From: Perognathus longimembris pacificus | Taxonomy: Eukaryota > Chordata > Mammalia > Rodentia > Heteromyidae | DNA length: 64,000 bases | NCBI RefSeq assembly: GCF_023159225.1 | Contig: NC_063172.1 | Location: 61,252,828 to 61,316,827 of the forward strand | Direction of reading: 5' to 3' | In this document: in pieces, positions 47,079 through 59,403 of the stretch | Position numbering within the stretch: position 1 is the stretch's first letter | Layout of the letters: each line of letters begins with the position of its first letter | Translations under genes and position numbers: made by a program | Notes under the pieces: generated by a model | The model's input: the letters and a program-made list of their open reading frames with translations, nothing else | What the model was told of the DNA's origin: nothing | The model's database searches: none

Positions 47079-47647
47079 AAGAAGAAAAAGGAAAAAGTAT
47101 GGTTTGGTAAACTGCAATAGCTTTGGACAACAACATAAAGATAATAATACAAGTTTTTGGAAGTAGAATCATCAAGAAAAAAATACAAAATTTCAATAAA
47201 ATACAACAAAGTAAATGTAGTAAGAGAGGCAGCTAAGAGGGAGGAGCTTGAGGGCGTCTCGTTTTCTAGTCAGAAAGAAGGGCACACACAGGTTCAGAGT
47301 GCAGGAGTGGAGAAGGCTGTCGAGGTCATTTGATGTATTCGAGAAGAGGATGCAGAGAGAGAAACGTGAAGGTTGAAGCAGCAGGACTTGAACTAGCAGG
47401 GCCGGGATGGCTATCTGGCTCAGGCCCTATCTGAAGAGGAAATGAAAGGCGTATTAATCTGGGGTTTGCAATGGCTTTCCACAAAGTTAGAGTAAGGAAA
47501 TCCCCAAAGGGAAGGCTTCGTGTGACCACAACGATGGACTCTTCATCCCCTAGTCTGAGGGGGTTAGTATTCCAGAATATTCCAGAATCTGATCCTGCAC
47601 TTGGGCCAAGGAAGAGCACCTACCTGTTAAGAGAAATACTAGGACAG

Positions 47648-47885
47648 GCTGAACATCAGTAGCTCAGTCCTGTAATCCTATCTACTCGGGAAGAAGATGA
47701 GATCTGAGGATTGTGGTTGAAAGGTAGCCGGGGTAGGAAAGTCTGTGAGACTCTTATCTCCAATTAACCACCAAAAGGCTGGAAGTGGAGCTGTGGCTCC
47801 AGAGGTAGAATGCTAGCTTGAACACAAATGCTCAGGGACAGCGCCCAGGACCAGCACAAAACAAATAAATAAGAAAGAAAAAAAC
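47648..47885 (+). mobile_element. B1-Geo SINE
   Basis: Plus-strand copy with the CCTGAGTTCAAGCC part of the Geo end deleted; the tail is AAACAAATAAATAAG. Confidence 0.85.
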
Positions 47886-48285
47886 AGTAGGACAAAGATA
47901 AATAAAACTAGGTACTTATTAATTTTAAATGTCTTATACAATTTTAGGAGACTCTAAATATAGTCCCAAATGTAACCATGGTCCAACTTACTATTTTTCA
48001 ACTTGATGAAGGGGCAAAAGCATACACACTTAACCATTCTGTTTTACTTTCAATATAGTGTCCACTCAGTCTCAGGAGCTGTTCCTGCACTTTATTATAA
48101 AGTAGGCCCTGTGTGTGAAGCTTCTGTCAGGCTGTATGCTGACATGAGCTTTCCAAGCATACCAAGGGAGGCTCGGCTAAGCTAGGATGCTCAATCGAGC
48201 CGTGCACTGAATATAATTGGGACTTAAAGGATTTTTTTCTTACTATAGTTTTGGGAACATAATCCCATCATAAGTACGGGGGCAA

Positions 48286-48530
48286 CCAGGTGCTGGGGGC
48301 TCACACCTGTAATCCTAGCTACTCAGGAGGCTGAGATGTGAGAATCATGGTTCAAAGTCAGCTCAAGTAGACTAATCCAATTGGCCTTTTATGCACAATT
48401 AATTAGCAAAAAAAAAAAAAAAAAAAAGGCCAGAACAGGAGGCATAGCTCAAGTAGTAGAGCACCAGCCATGAGTGCAAACTCCAAGCAAGAGTGTTAGG
48501 CCCTGAGTTCCAGCCTTAGTTCTGGAAAAA
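48286..48530 (+). mobile_element. B1-Geo SINE with an internal A run
   Basis: An A run of about 19 nt (48,409-48,427) lies between the B1 and Geo halves, where other copies have a short linker. Confidence 0.87.
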
Positions 48531-48779
48531 TAATAAAGCTGAGGAACTATTTGAATGTAAGCAATATTTGCTAGTGAAAGCTTAATTATAGAACTTAGTT
48601 TTATGAAAAAGGAAAAAACCCCACCACCACTAGCTACTAAGAGGCAGGTGGTTGTTTCTATTGGGGCGTGCACTGGGGGGCCTCAGGTCCAGCCCAGCCG
48701 CGCTCCCCTGCTGCTGTCAGCACAGCTGTGTGCCCCGCCCCCCCGCCTGCTCCGCCACTGGCCAGGGATGAGGAGCAAG

Positions 48780-48802
48780 CGGGGGGGGGGGGGGGGGGGG
48801 GC
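48780..48802 (+). repeat. poly-G tract
   Basis: A run of about 20 G in a GC-rich stretch (48,660-48,860). No SINE end adjoins it, unlike the poly-G at 6199. The length in the assembly may be unreliable. Confidence 0.8.
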
Positions 48803-49102
48803 AGGTGGGAGGGGAGGCTGGGTGGACGCAGCCGTGAGTCCCCCCATGCTCCTAACTTGATCTTAATCACAGAAGTCTGATACACCTAGCCAGCTCCATC
48901 TCCAGTGATAATGAGCATCAGAAATCACATGAATTATTGAGTCACAAATGATCCCCCTCAGAATAATTTTATTTCTAACTTTTTAACCTTCCTTATGCCC
49001 TGCGAGCATGTAACAGCTGGGAATGATTTGGCATTAACTACTGCCTGCCTATTTCTTGGCAGAACGAAAGATTAGCACAGTGGCCTATAGATCGAGTGAG
49101 GG

Positions 49103-49415
49103 AGCCGGGAACTCTGTAATCCTAGCTACTTAGAAAGTTGAGATCGGGAGGGTTTCAGTTCTAAGCCAGCCTGGGCAGAAATGTAAGACAACTATCACAA
49201 ACAACAAACAGCTGGACTCAGTGGTGTGTACCTGCCACCCTAGATTCATAGGAAGCGAAAGCAGACCAACTGTGGCTCAGGCTGGTCTGGGCATAACTGT
49301 GAGACTCTACTAAAAAAATAACAAAGGAACAAAGGGTGGGGCATGGTTCCAGTTATAAGGTACTGGCTTAAGTGCAATGCCCTGATTCCGAAGCCCTAGC
49401 AACACCACAGAGGAG
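49103..49415 (+). mobile_element. B1-type SINE and an old B1 plus ID-like SINE
   Basis: 49,103-49,190 retains TGTAATCCTAGCTACTTAGAAAGTTGAGATC. 49,201-49,415 has a decayed B1 followed by GGGGCATGGTTCCAGTTATAAGG and GAAGCCCTAGCAACACC. Confidence 0.55.
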
Positions 49416-49812
49416 GAGGGAGGGTAGGGCAAGGGAGAGTGAGATCCAAGAAATGCAGGGGGACAGCGCCTCAGTTATCACATGCCACGTAGGCAAAGGT
49501 ACAGAAAGGTGAAAAGAAGTCTCAAAGAAGCACCGTATCTCAGCTTATGCTATGGAGACCCCTGGCATCCTTGAATCCTCCTTTCTTCTCCATTTTCTAG
49601 GGAAACAGACCCTTGGCCAAAAAATAAATGATGGAGAAGGCCAACACTGCTTGTAGACCCACTCACTAGAGCCACAAGAATGACCCACAGATACCGGGGT
49701 GCTCTGAAGCAGTACCAGGGTCTCACATGTGCTAAGCAAGTGCCCTACCACTGAGCTACACCTCCAGCTCCTGTCATTTCATTTTGAACCTTTTGGAGCA
49801 TTTACTCATTCA

Positions 49813-49817
49813 TTGTG

Positions 49818-49852
<35 letters not shown>

Positions 49853-50070
49853 AAGCCAGCCTTAAGGCCTGAACTCAGGGCCTGGGTGCTATCTTTGAGC
49901 TTTTCTTACTCTAGGATAGTGCCCTACCACTTGAGTCACACCACCACTTCTTTCTTTTTGGAGGTTTATTAGAGATAAGATTCTCATGGGCTTTCCTACC
50001 AGGACTGGCTTTGAACAGTGATGCTCAGATCTCAGCCTCCTATGGAGTTAGGATTACAGGCATGGACCAC
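49813..50070 (-). mobile_element. B1-Geo SINE with a (GT)n tail
   Basis: (GT)n at 49,816-49,852 occupies the tail; the copy ends GGATTACAGGCATGGACCACC. Confidence 0.86.
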
Positions 50071-50389
50071 CCTGTTTCTTTGCAAATGACCCTCTGTTCC
50101 TTTGCAAATAGATCTTTGCCATGAATAGTAAGTAGCACATGGGCCAGTCTTCCCATCCTGGCTTTCCGTTCTCTTTCTGTTTTTATTTCCTTCAAAGGCT
50201 GAGGTTCAACTCTCAGTACCAAAACAAGAGAATTTCTAAACAGTAAAATAAGTCTGCATATCTGTCCAAAGAAGTCTGCTCCGAAACAAGTGAAAATACA
50301 TGCCACACAGTTTTGAGCAGCCAAAATCTCGTCAACCAGAGAACCTTGAGCAAGAGACCAAAGTCTAGTGCTTTAAGCACCATGTTTAA

Positions 50390-50492
50390 GATATATAATT
50401 ACACCTACCTCTTTTCAATCTTTGTGATGATTAAGACTCTTAGAATTGTGTTTGGCATATTCCAAGTGCTCCACAAATAATATTCCTATATC
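50390..50492 (+). mobile_element. MIR SINE 3' fragment
   Basis: TACACCTACCTCTTTTCAATCTTTGTGATGATTAAGA and GTGTTTGGCATATTCCAAGTGCTCCACAAATAATA follow the MIR 3' order. Confidence 0.5.
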
Positions 50493-51002
50493 TAAATAAA
50501 TTTGTTATATATGGGATACAGACAAAATTCATAAAGGATCTCAGGCTTATTTTGTGAGGCCCCCAAATAATCTGTATTGTGTTACCGCTGCTTGTGTTTA
50601 TTATAAGCAACTAAGATTTATTTCACTCAGCTTAACCTCTAAATTTTAATAATTTACTAGCTTATAGTAAAATCAGCTTAATTACAAAACGAAACATAGT
50701 TTAAATGTTAGAAGTTTTAATAAAACTAAACAGTCGATTCATGTTTCAAGGGAGAGCCACAATCTTTACCCTGACAATATCTGCTTTTTTATTCTGACAT
50801 TGTGATGTGATGGTTAAGTGAGCCTGAGGAGCCTGGAAGAACTTGAGGATGATTTGAGGAAACATGCAACAATGTTTGAATTTTTTTACGCATCTATTCC
50901 CATCTCCATATCTTAAAAATGAAAAGGGGATTACATTAATACAAACTGGAGACAATTCTGTAAGATAAAGTTAACACCAAATCTAATAAGAATCTCTCTA
51001 CG

Positions 51003-51266
51003 CCAAGCACCAGGGGCTCATGCCTGTAATCCTAGCTACTTAGTAGGCCGAGATCTGAGGATCACAGTTCAAAGCCAGCCCTGGCAGGAAAGTCTGAGAC
51101 TTTCATCTCCAGTTTACCACCAGAAAGTTGTAGTGGAAATGTATGGCTCATGTGGTAGAAAATGGTCAGGGACAATGCCCAGGCCTTGAGTTCAAGCCCC
51201 AGATCTCTCTGCTCTGCTACACACACACACACACACACACACATACACACACACACACACACACAG
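51003..51266 (+). mobile_element. B1-Geo SINE with a (CA)n tail
   Basis: Plus-strand copy; (CA)n spans 51,221-51,266 with one AT interruption. It is the last SINE before the CpG island; none is seen from here to 54,740. Confidence 0.87.
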
Positions 51267-51759
51267 TCTCTAATAAGAAACGTGACCCTATCTCTTTTAA
51301 TTCTTTTTTGGATGCTTCTGTTCCTGCCTTTGTCATTTCAAGGCTCTTAATTCTTGCTGACTACTCATTTAAAAACATCACTACTGAGAAAAACCGAAGC
51401 GCGAAGCTGATGCCCAGAAAACCCTGTGTATCGACATGTCACCTCTAACTTTACAATATTTCCCTGCCTAGTTTGCTTACAAAGCAAATTACTAAGTTCA
51501 TTTACAGTGTGTTCAGAGTTCTTCCTGGATTCTCAATTTGCGTGTCTCTCATTCCGTGTGTTTCCTTCTCCTTTTCTGTCTGTCCACTCCTTTAGAAATA
51601 TATACAGTTTTTCAACCTACCTATTCTTTCATACTGGGAACAAAGTAGCCAAGCCGGCCATTCTTTTTATTTATTATGTTTCATTTCTTAGAGAATCGGT
51701 TAAGAGGGGAGAGCCCTCCTCCCGCGCTGTGCCTCTGCTCTCCTGATCTCCTTCACCCC

Positions 51760-53560
51760 CACATGACACTCTGCGGGACACCCGGCCCGGGAGGAGGGCG
51801 AGCCGGGGCGTGTGGCCGACGGGGGCGAGCCCGCAGGTCCTCCAGTGTGTGTGTGTGGGGGGGGGGGGGTCCCCCGGGCGCACGCGCGGCCCGGGCTGGG
51901 TGCCCCCGCACGCGGGGCCGGGGCGGGGGATTCGGGGGCCCGAGGCGGCCCCCGCTCCGTGCCTGCCCTCCGCGGCGTCCACGTGCAAGCACGCGCTGGT
52001 GTCCACACAATGACGTCGCCCGCCGGCCCGCGCGCGCCGGGGCTGTGGTTCTCCCACCCCCCCCTCCCTCCCGCCCACCCCGTCCTTCGGCGCCGTCCTC
52101 ACCATCCGGCGGCTCCAAACAAATTTGGCGTCCTCCCGGCGCGGGGCTCCCCCGAGCGCCCGTCCCGCGCGCGGCGAGGCCTCCGACGGCCGCGGCCACA
52201 CGAGGTCCGGCCTTCGCCGCCGCCGCCTCCGCCAATCACAGGCCGGCGCCTCCGGGCTCCGCGCGGCGCCCCCCCGACCCCCGGGACAGCGCGGCCCGGG
52301 GCGGCGGCCATCGGCGGCCATCCGGGGCCGGGACGCCGCGACGGGCCCCCCGCGGAGCCCGGGCGCGCGCCCTTCCTCCGGCGCGGACGCGGCGCGGTCC
52401 CTTTAAGGCGATCCTCCGGCCGAGGCCGAGCGGCGCGTCGGCGGCCCCGCCGCGGGGGGCAGCGACATCCGGGCTACCGGGCCGGCGACGGCCGCGCGGT
52501 CAGCTCGGGGAGGGGGGGGGGTCCTCGCGGCGGAGCGCCCTCGCGGACGGGGACTGCCACGAGGCTGCGGGGGGACTTCCGGGACGCGCGAGCCGAGGGC
52601 GCGGCGGGCGGCCACCGCTCCGCGTCCGGGTCAAACGCCAAACGCACAGCCGGACCCCGACGCCCCGGACCGCACGCGGGTCACGGACGCCCGGCCGCGA
52701 GGGGCTGCGCGGAGCGCGCCCGCGCGCGCCCGCCGCGGACCCGCCCCGCCCACCTCCTGCGCGTGCCTGGGGGCGGGGCCGTGCGGAGACAGCCAATCAG
52801 CGCCTGGCGGCTCGGGCCCGCCCCCGGGGTCCGCGCGGGAGGGGGCGGAGCTCCGCGGGGGGCGCGCGGCGGGGCGCTGAGGCAGGAGCGGGCGGCGTGG
52901 AGTCCGGGCGCGGCGCCACGCAGGGAGCCGCGGGCGGAGCGGACGGGTTCGGCGGGAGTCGACGCGGCGGGGAGGTGGGGGCCGCGCGGGAGAACGCGCG
53001 CGGGGGAGCCGGTGGTGCGGGCGCACCGGGGCCGGGCGCACCGGGGCCGCACGCCCCGCGCTGGTCGGCGCGCCGCCGGCCGCTGTCGGGGGTTCGGGGA
53101 CGTCGGGTGCATTCACCCCGAGCTGCTTCCCCGTCGGGGGAAGGGGAGGGGGAGGGCGGAACAAAAGGATTTAGGACGCCAGCTCCGCGCCGGGCTCCGG
53201 GTTGCCTCGAGGGTGGGGGGGGGGGCATGGCCCTCGCCGTCGGGGGGACGGGGGGTCCGGGGTGTCTGGAAGGTTCCCGCCGCCAGCCAGCCTTCCCCAG
53301 CCCATTCCCAGAAACCCGGCCCGCCCCGTCGGGCCCCGTGGGTGCGCCTCCCGGGAGCGGGGTTCCCCGCCGCCTCCCGACCCCCCCTCGGCCCGAAGCT
53401 CGGTCTCCTCCCCAGCCTGGACGGTCAGGTCATGGGGCCCCCCACTCCCCCCCCTCACCGAGCCCGGGCTCCCTCCCGGCACGGCGGGCGGGGGGGGGGG
53501 GGTTAAACCCAAGGGCCGCCCGATGCTGCTCCCCCCCACCCCACCCCACCCCACCCCGCA
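51760..53560 (+). promoter_or_regulatory. CHD7: large CpG island, presumed CHD7 promoter
   Basis: About 1.8 kb of very high GC and CpG density without SINEs. Promoter elements include CRE-like TGACGTCG at 52,011-52,018, a CCAAT box at 52,232-52,236 (GCCAATCA), an ETS-type CTTCCGG at 52,576-52,582, a second CCAAT box at 52,792-52,796 (AGCCAATCAG), and GC boxes GGGCGGGGCC at 52,771-52,780 and GGGGGCGGAG at 52,841-52,850. There is no TATA box. The spacing of the second CCAAT box and GC boxes points to initiation near 52,870-52,900 on the + strand. In human and other mammals CHD7 follows RAB2A on the same strand, so this is most likely its promoter. Long open frames through the island (up to 728 codons, several frames, both strands) reflect stop-codon scarcity in GC-rich DNA. 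Confidence 0.7.
52870..53220 (+). other. CHD7: tentative CHD7 non-coding exon 1
   Basis: CHD7, a chromatin remodeller, has a non-coding first exon within its CpG island and a start codon in exon 2 after a long intron. The sequence just after the CCAAT/GC-box cluster is the natural place for it. Possible donors are GAG|GTGGGG near 52,974 and AGG|GTGGGG near 53,211; I cannot choose. No coding exon of CHD7 is in the window. Confidence 0.35.
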
Positions 53561-54740
53561 GCTTCCCAGGGTTCAACCCCAGCTGCTTTCTGGGGCCTCC
53601 TTGCCTTGTTGGAAGGCTGTCTTTCCCCGGGCGGGGGTGGGGGGGGTGGGAGAGGGGAGGGAGGGTTCGGCTGCCTCGACTGCCCTCAGAGCCCCACATG
53701 GGGGTCACCCGAGGTCCCCGGCAGCTCCTCTTGGGCCCTGGCAGTACTGGGTCAGAGAGGCCCGGCTGTTCCGGGAGAAGGCAGAGCCGTCCATTGCCAG
53801 GCCAGCCCAGGTTTACACCCACAGCAAAGGAATACACGAAACCGCCCATTCCCTGCTTCTGATTAACTGTGAAGGGAGCAGTCACCCACATGTTTAAGAA
53901 ATGGTCCTGGCACTGGCTTGATTTTTATTTTATTATTTTTTTTAATCCTGGTTCTGTTACTTTTTTTCCTTTGTTGATGTGAGATGTCAGTGCAACAGAT
54001 TGAAATTCCCATTTTCCTGTGTTTCCTCCAGCTAGCAATGCTAACACGTGTACCTTCAGATCTGTGGCGTGTTTAAACATAGCTCTGCGACACCCTTTCC
54101 TATAAGGTTAAACAAGAAATCTTTGTTGAGCCATGTAATATGCAGAGGAGAGGATAGGGAAATAAATCTTAACTACTGCAAGCTATTTCCCTTCAGCCTG
54201 ACACTGAAGGAGATCCTTGTTGGTTTTCAAACTGCTATGCAACTAGTCTGTTACCACTGATACACTTTGGTGGGAAGGAGAATTTATTAAACATTTTTTT
54301 AAATGAAAGGGAGGGAGGGAAGTTTGTTTAATAAAAGCACAGAGTAAAGATAAAAGTCAAGCAACAATGTACTTTAAGCTAGGGAAAAGAAAAAATTAGT
54401 TTCAATACTTTCATGCTAGAATTAACATATGGCCCCACTAATTTAATGAAAACAATCTTTAAAGCACAAGAAGCATGAATTATAATTACTGTTTCTTTAG
54501 AAACATATTCTCCGAATATGTATGTTATCTGTTTTCAGGACATACAACATCAATAAATAAATGTTAGAGAAATCACTCCACTTTTGGATGTAGGCTTGTG
54601 TAATTTTGAGTTTAGAAAGCATTTTAGATATTGAGTAAAAAGTCTTGTAATATATGCACGTTAGTTACATCTTTCACGTTTTACATTTTAGCTACACCTT
54701 GTTTGGTTACAAAATGTTTTTTCCAAGCTTGATTTTTTTT

Positions 54741-54947
54741 TTTTCAGTCCCGGGGCTTGAGCTCAGGGCTTGGGCAGTGTCCCTGCCTTCACTGTCCCTG
54801 TCTTCGTTTTGCTCGAGGCTAGCACTCTGCCACTTGAACCACAGCGCCACTTCCAGCTTTTTCTGTGTATGTGGTACTGAGGAATTCACCCCAGGGCCTC
54901 ATGCATGCTAGGCAAGCACTCTACCACTAAGCCACATTCCCAGCACC
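54741..54947 (-). mobile_element. IDL-Geo SINE
   Basis: First SINE after the CpG island; the Geo half carries an extra CACTGTCCCTG repeat (CACTGTCCCTGTCTTCG after CAGTGTCCCTGCCTT), a small internal duplication. Confidence 0.88.
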
Positions 54948-55948
54948 AGTAAATCATTTTCTTAAATGTTAGATTAAAGGTTTTTATCATCAACTTTTAG
55001 CAGTATCTATCTAATGGAAACACATTTCAGCTTTATTAAAGCCTGCCAAACTCAATTAGGTGACCAAGCTCCATTATAGTGAGATCTAGATCACCATTTG
55101 CCATTTGTTGTTTTTAGCAGAGATTGCAAGTGAACTGGGAATTGAGAAGAGACAGGAGGTAAAGATGTGCAGAGTGAGGATGAGCCTGGGAGGGGGAGAA
55201 GGGGGTGTGGTATGGAACTAGATGACTCCGGTTTGAATCCTCCCGCTGTACACCCTTTGCAAGTTATATCTGCTGCTTGGTTTCCACCTTTAGCTTGTGG
55301 GCAGACCTTTGCCATCTTGAACGTCTCACAGTGCGAATGTAAGGCTTGAATGAGGGCAGTGTGTAGTATAAGCCTTAAAAAGTTAGACTAACACGTTCCT
55401 GGATATTCCACCTTGGACTTAGAGACATTTGGTTGGCATAAAAATAAAACAAATAGACATGCCTACCTATACAGCTGTTCATCACATGATGTTTTCGCGA
55501 ACAGCGAAACACATAGCGGCGATTCTTAGTTTATATCAACTCACTTTGGTGTTCACATAAGGACAAAATCAACAATGTACTTTGGGGAATGTATCCCTTC
55601 ATCAAATGTTGTAGGACAAAATATATGTCATATCTAATTCAAGCAGTGTAAAAAATATCCTAACGAGGAAATAAATTACCTTCACATACACCCTGATGAA
55701 GGGATTTTTTTTATGTATTTACGTTTGCTCATAGGTAAGAGCTCATGTTCGGCAAACTGAGGTGCTCTAAAAATAACCACAGTAAGTTTACAATTGTTTC
55801 TAGATTTTCTTCTCTTCAGGTATTAAACAACAAGCAAAGGAATATTCATGAACAAAGGGAAACGTAATAAAAGTAAGAGAATAAGACAACTATTTGATGA
55901 AGTACATTTTATTCAGTGATCACCACCGAAGATTAAGAAGGTGAAATA

Positions 55949-56055
55949 TAGCCAGGCACTGGTGGCTCACTCCTGTAATCTTAGGTCCTCAGGGATTTGA
56001 GATCTGGGGACGGCTGTTCCAAGTCAGGCTGGGCAGGAAAGTTTGTGACTCTTTA

Positions 56056-56095
<40 letters not shown>
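55949..56095 (+). mobile_element. B1 head with a (CA)n tail
   Basis: Only the B1 half (GCCAGGCACTGGTGGCTCACTCC ... TTTGTGACTCTTTAATTA) is left, then (CA)17 at 56,060-56,093 replaces the Geo half. Confidence 0.82.
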
Positions 56096-56097
<2 letters not shown>

Positions 56098-56652
56098 GAG
56101 TAAAAGAAGATATTCTCACTGATAGTATTTATTATTGATTTACTTCTTTTGACCAAGACAGATCTCAGGGCTCGAGTAGCTAAGGAGCCGTGAGAAGAGC
56201 TGTCTTGGAGTAGCCTTAACACCTCCAGCCAACTCCACAATATTTGACCAGTGGTTAATCAGCCTTCACGGTTTGCCTGAGAACTGTCATGTGCGCAGTG
56301 TCATAAAGACACTCTATATAGATGGTCAACATAAAGACAAGAGGTACTTTCTCAAAGAAGATTAAAATGCATTGTGAAAAAAAATTAAAAACCTTTTAGA
56401 CGTAACCCACTTGTAAGTGAAGTTCCCTTCCGCAAGGGAAGGGGCACAGGACGGGCACTTGACCTCGAGCTCGCCTTTGCAGCCTGCCGGTGCCCTCCTG
56501 GCAAGCGCGGCGTGAGCCACTCACTCTCCCCTCCCAGCGAGAGCACAGGGGCCTCAAGCCCAAGGCCTCCCCCTCCCGTGAGCAGCCAGCCCCTCACCCT
56601 CAGCCGCTGCCCTCCGCCCTTACAACCTGCTCTGCCCATCCTCACGTCACTG

Positions 56653-56882
56653 GGCCTGGGCGCTGTCCCTGAGCTTTTGTGCTCACGGCAAGCATTCTAC
56701 CTCTTCAGTCACAGCTCCACTTCTGGCTTTTTTTAGGGGGATGCGGGGGGGGGGGGGAGGAGGTAATTAAGAGTTCAGGGTCTTCGACTTTCCTTCCTGG
56801 ACTGGCTTCAAGCCATGCCTCAGATCTCAGCCTCCTGAGTCGCTAAAATTACAGGCATAAACTACCAGAACCAGGATTTTTA
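56653..56882 (-). mobile_element. B1-Geo SINE with an internal G run
   Basis: GGGGGATGCGGGGGGGGGGGGAGG at about 56,737-56,761 lies between the Geo and B1 halves, where TTTGGTGGTTAATTGG is usual. Confidence 0.82.
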
Positions 56883-57349
56883 CCTGTTTAAAGCAGATAC
56901 TGTCCTTTCCCTGATTAGACCAAAAGAAGGAACAAGATTGGGTTTGTAGGAGAGACTGTGCACAGCAGAGGTGCAGGGACAAAAAAGCCTAAGGATCAAG
57001 AGGGGACCAGAGACGCTTAGATGGTCTCACTTAAGAACAGTCTCTCTAGACCTTCAGACTTCCGGGACTGTTGCTCTAGCCCTACCCCTATTCCGTGCCT
57101 GCCACAGAATTAAAGTGAACTTGCGTTCTAGAAGAAAAGCATATGGAAGAAAAGAAGACAAGAATTCTTTGTGATTCTGAGCCATTTACGTCTTGTACAG
57201 ACTATACTCTCCACATTTGTGCAAGAAACTAAACAGTGATGGCCTTTTTCTGCGCAGTTCCTCACTTTCCCTGCGAACTTCCCCTAGCTCCTGACTCTTG
57301 TGCACTAATTAAACTTCTACCGCTGGTGGCCAAACACCCTGCAAGCTTC

Positions 57350-57795
57350 AAATGTGGAAACAACCCAAATGTCCCTCAGCGGATGAAGGGATAAACAAAA
57401 TACCCTATGTGAAGTCCACACCATGAAGTATTATTTGGCCTTGAAAAGGAATGAAATTCTGGCAATATTATGACCTGCATAAACTCCAAAGACCTCAAGC
57501 TAAGTGAAAATAGCTGGGCACACAAATATTGTAGAATTCCACTTAGGCGAGGGACATAGAAAAGGAACAATTCCTTGAAATAGGAGGTAAACTAAAGGTT
57601 ACCGAAGGCTAGGGAGAGCGAGGGGAGTTGTTTAATGGGTGCAAGGCTTTAGTTGGAGTGGTTGAAACTCCAGAAATAGTAACGATGGCTTCACAATATT
57701 GTGAGTGCAATTATTGCTACCAAACTGAACACTTAACATAGCTAAAATGGCAAGTGTTGTATTATGTGCATTTTACCACAATAAAAAAAATATCA
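57350..57795 (+). mobile_element. old L1 3' end
   Basis: Landmarks: GGAAACAACCCAAATGTCCCTCAGCGGATGAAGGGATAAAC, GTATTATTTGGCCTTGAAAAGGAATGAAATTCTGG, and the terminal GTGCATTTTACCACAATAAAAAAAA. It lies in the sense orientation of the presumed CHD7 intron. Confidence 0.75.
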
Positions 57796-58460
57796 AGCAA
57801 ACGTGGGCAGCCTTTCCATGGATCCCTGGCTATAGAACCTGTTTTGTATGATCTGCAAAACACTTTCCTGGGTAGCTGTTTGAAGTTCCCCCTCTTCATC
57901 ATAGAGCCCCTCCAAATCCCTCTCCAGGGATCGTCTTCATTGTCCTTCCCATCCATTCCTGCACCCGGTCAGGTGTCCACATTCCCCAAGCCTCCTCACA
58001 CAAAGCTCTTCCCTGGCCGCCATGGAAGACTACATCCTCATCTCTGGCGCTCACTGGAGACGTCGCTGCGAACCGTCCCATTTGAGAAAGACAGGAGAAA
58101 ACCACCGCTCCCCATCCTCCTTCCTGTAACTGGTTTTACAACTCCTGCCCTTGAATCTCATAGAGACCCCATTCTTCCCCATATCCTCCATCCGTCCGTT
58201 CTCTCCTGAATGAGTTCTTGAACGTTGCTGAACAGTCGCAGTATTGTGTCCAAAGCATGTGGCTTCATTGCCCCTCAACATGAAATTCACCAGTCCTCGG
58301 CTGTGAATCCATCGGCGACTTCGTCTGGCATACTTAGTTCTCTGTAACCCCTATCTCAAATGCCATAACTAATGTCTTGTAAGAGAGCACTGCTTTGTGA
58401 TGTTCCAACATGGATGGGTTTCTGTGATCCACCAATAGATCCCAATGCCTGGAACGCTGT

Positions 58461-58622
58461 CTCCTCCTCCTCCTCCTCCTCCTCCTCCTCCTCCTCCTCC
58501 TCCTCCTCCTCCTCCTCTTCTTCCTCCTCCTCCACCTCCTCCTCCTCCTCCTCCTCCTCCTCTTCTTCCTCCTCCTCTTCCCCTTCCCCTTCTCCTTCTT
58601 CCTCCTCCTCCTCTTCCTTCTT
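58461..58622 (+). repeat. (TCC)n / pyrimidine-rich trinucleotide repeat
   Basis: About 160 bp of TCC repeats with TTC and CCT interruptions. Its frames translate as poly-Ser, poly-Pro, poly-Leu or poly-Glu/Arg, which explains the low-complexity open frames. A homopurine/homopyrimidine tract of this length can form triplex DNA. Confidence 0.95.
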
Positions 58623-58639
58623 TTTGTGCTGGAATGAAC

Positions 58640-58910
58640 CCTTCTCTCTTCTCTTTTGTCTGACAAGCCCTTTATGTTCTTCAAGTCTCAGTGGAGACCT
58701 CACTTCAGAGAAACCATTCCCTGGTCCCTACCTCTAGATCCAAGAGGAAGGAAATGTCCATAGCCCCCTCTGCATAATTCCACCATAACCGTATTATCAT
58801 TTCCCCAGATGTGAGACTTACGAAGGAAAGGATAGTGCCTTATTAATTTTGGCATCCCCAGAGTCTGAGACAGTTAAATAAGTCACTGAAAATATTTTAT
58901 GATTTTCTTT
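58640..58910 (+). mobile_element. L2 LINE 3' end
   Basis: L2 3' phrases in order: TTCAAGTCTCAGTGGAGACCTCACTTCAGAGAAACC, then CGAAGGAAAGGATAGTGCCTTATTAATTTTGGCATCCCCAGAG. Upstream CCCAATGCCTGGAACGCTGT at 58,441-58,460 may be the same element, now separated by the TCC repeat. Confidence 0.6.
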
Positions 58911-59149
58911 AATAGCATATATAACTGTGACATTTTCACGGATGCATGCAATGAATCCTGCTCAAACTCATCTGTTTGTTGCTTGTCCTTACACCTTTCC
59001 CTCTTTCTTAAGCCAAATTCAACAGGTTTCCTCATTCTGTTATCTACATGCAAATTTCAAACTACTTCAACCATCGTTGGTCTTGTTGATGATAATTTGG
59101 CTGATAATTTTGTTTGTACTCAATAATTACAAAAGGATTTCACATCTTA

Positions 59150-59403
59150 AAACGTGTGTGTGTATGTGTGCGCACACACACATGCACGCGCACAGGCCAG
59201 TTGTGGGGCTTGAACTCAGAGCCTGGGCACTGTCCCTGAGCTTCTGTGCTCAAAGCTAGTGCTCTACCACTTGAGCCACAGCTTTACTTCTGGCTTTTTG
59301 GTGGTTGGAGATAAGAGTTTCAGACTTTCCTACCCATGCTGGCTTCAAACCATCATGGTTTCCTGAGGAGCTAGGATCACATGTATAGGCAACTGGTGCC
59401 GGA
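59150..59403 (-). mobile_element. B1-Geo SINE with a mixed GT/CA tail
   Basis: The tail is GTGTGTGTATGTGTGCGCACACACACATGCACGCGCACAGG, an alternating purine-pyrimidine palindrome-like run; Geo and B1 halves follow. Confidence 0.83.

Noticed and set aside
51676..53862. Very long open frames (728, 564 and others) across the GC-rich island
   Set aside because: Several frames on both strands are open at once and the residues are Arg/Pro/Gly/Ala-rich without domains. This is expected when stop codons are rare in CpG-rich DNA.
58334..58737. Poly-Ser, poly-Pro, poly-Glu and poly-Arg frames
   Set aside because: They are translations of the TCC trinucleotide repeat in different frames.
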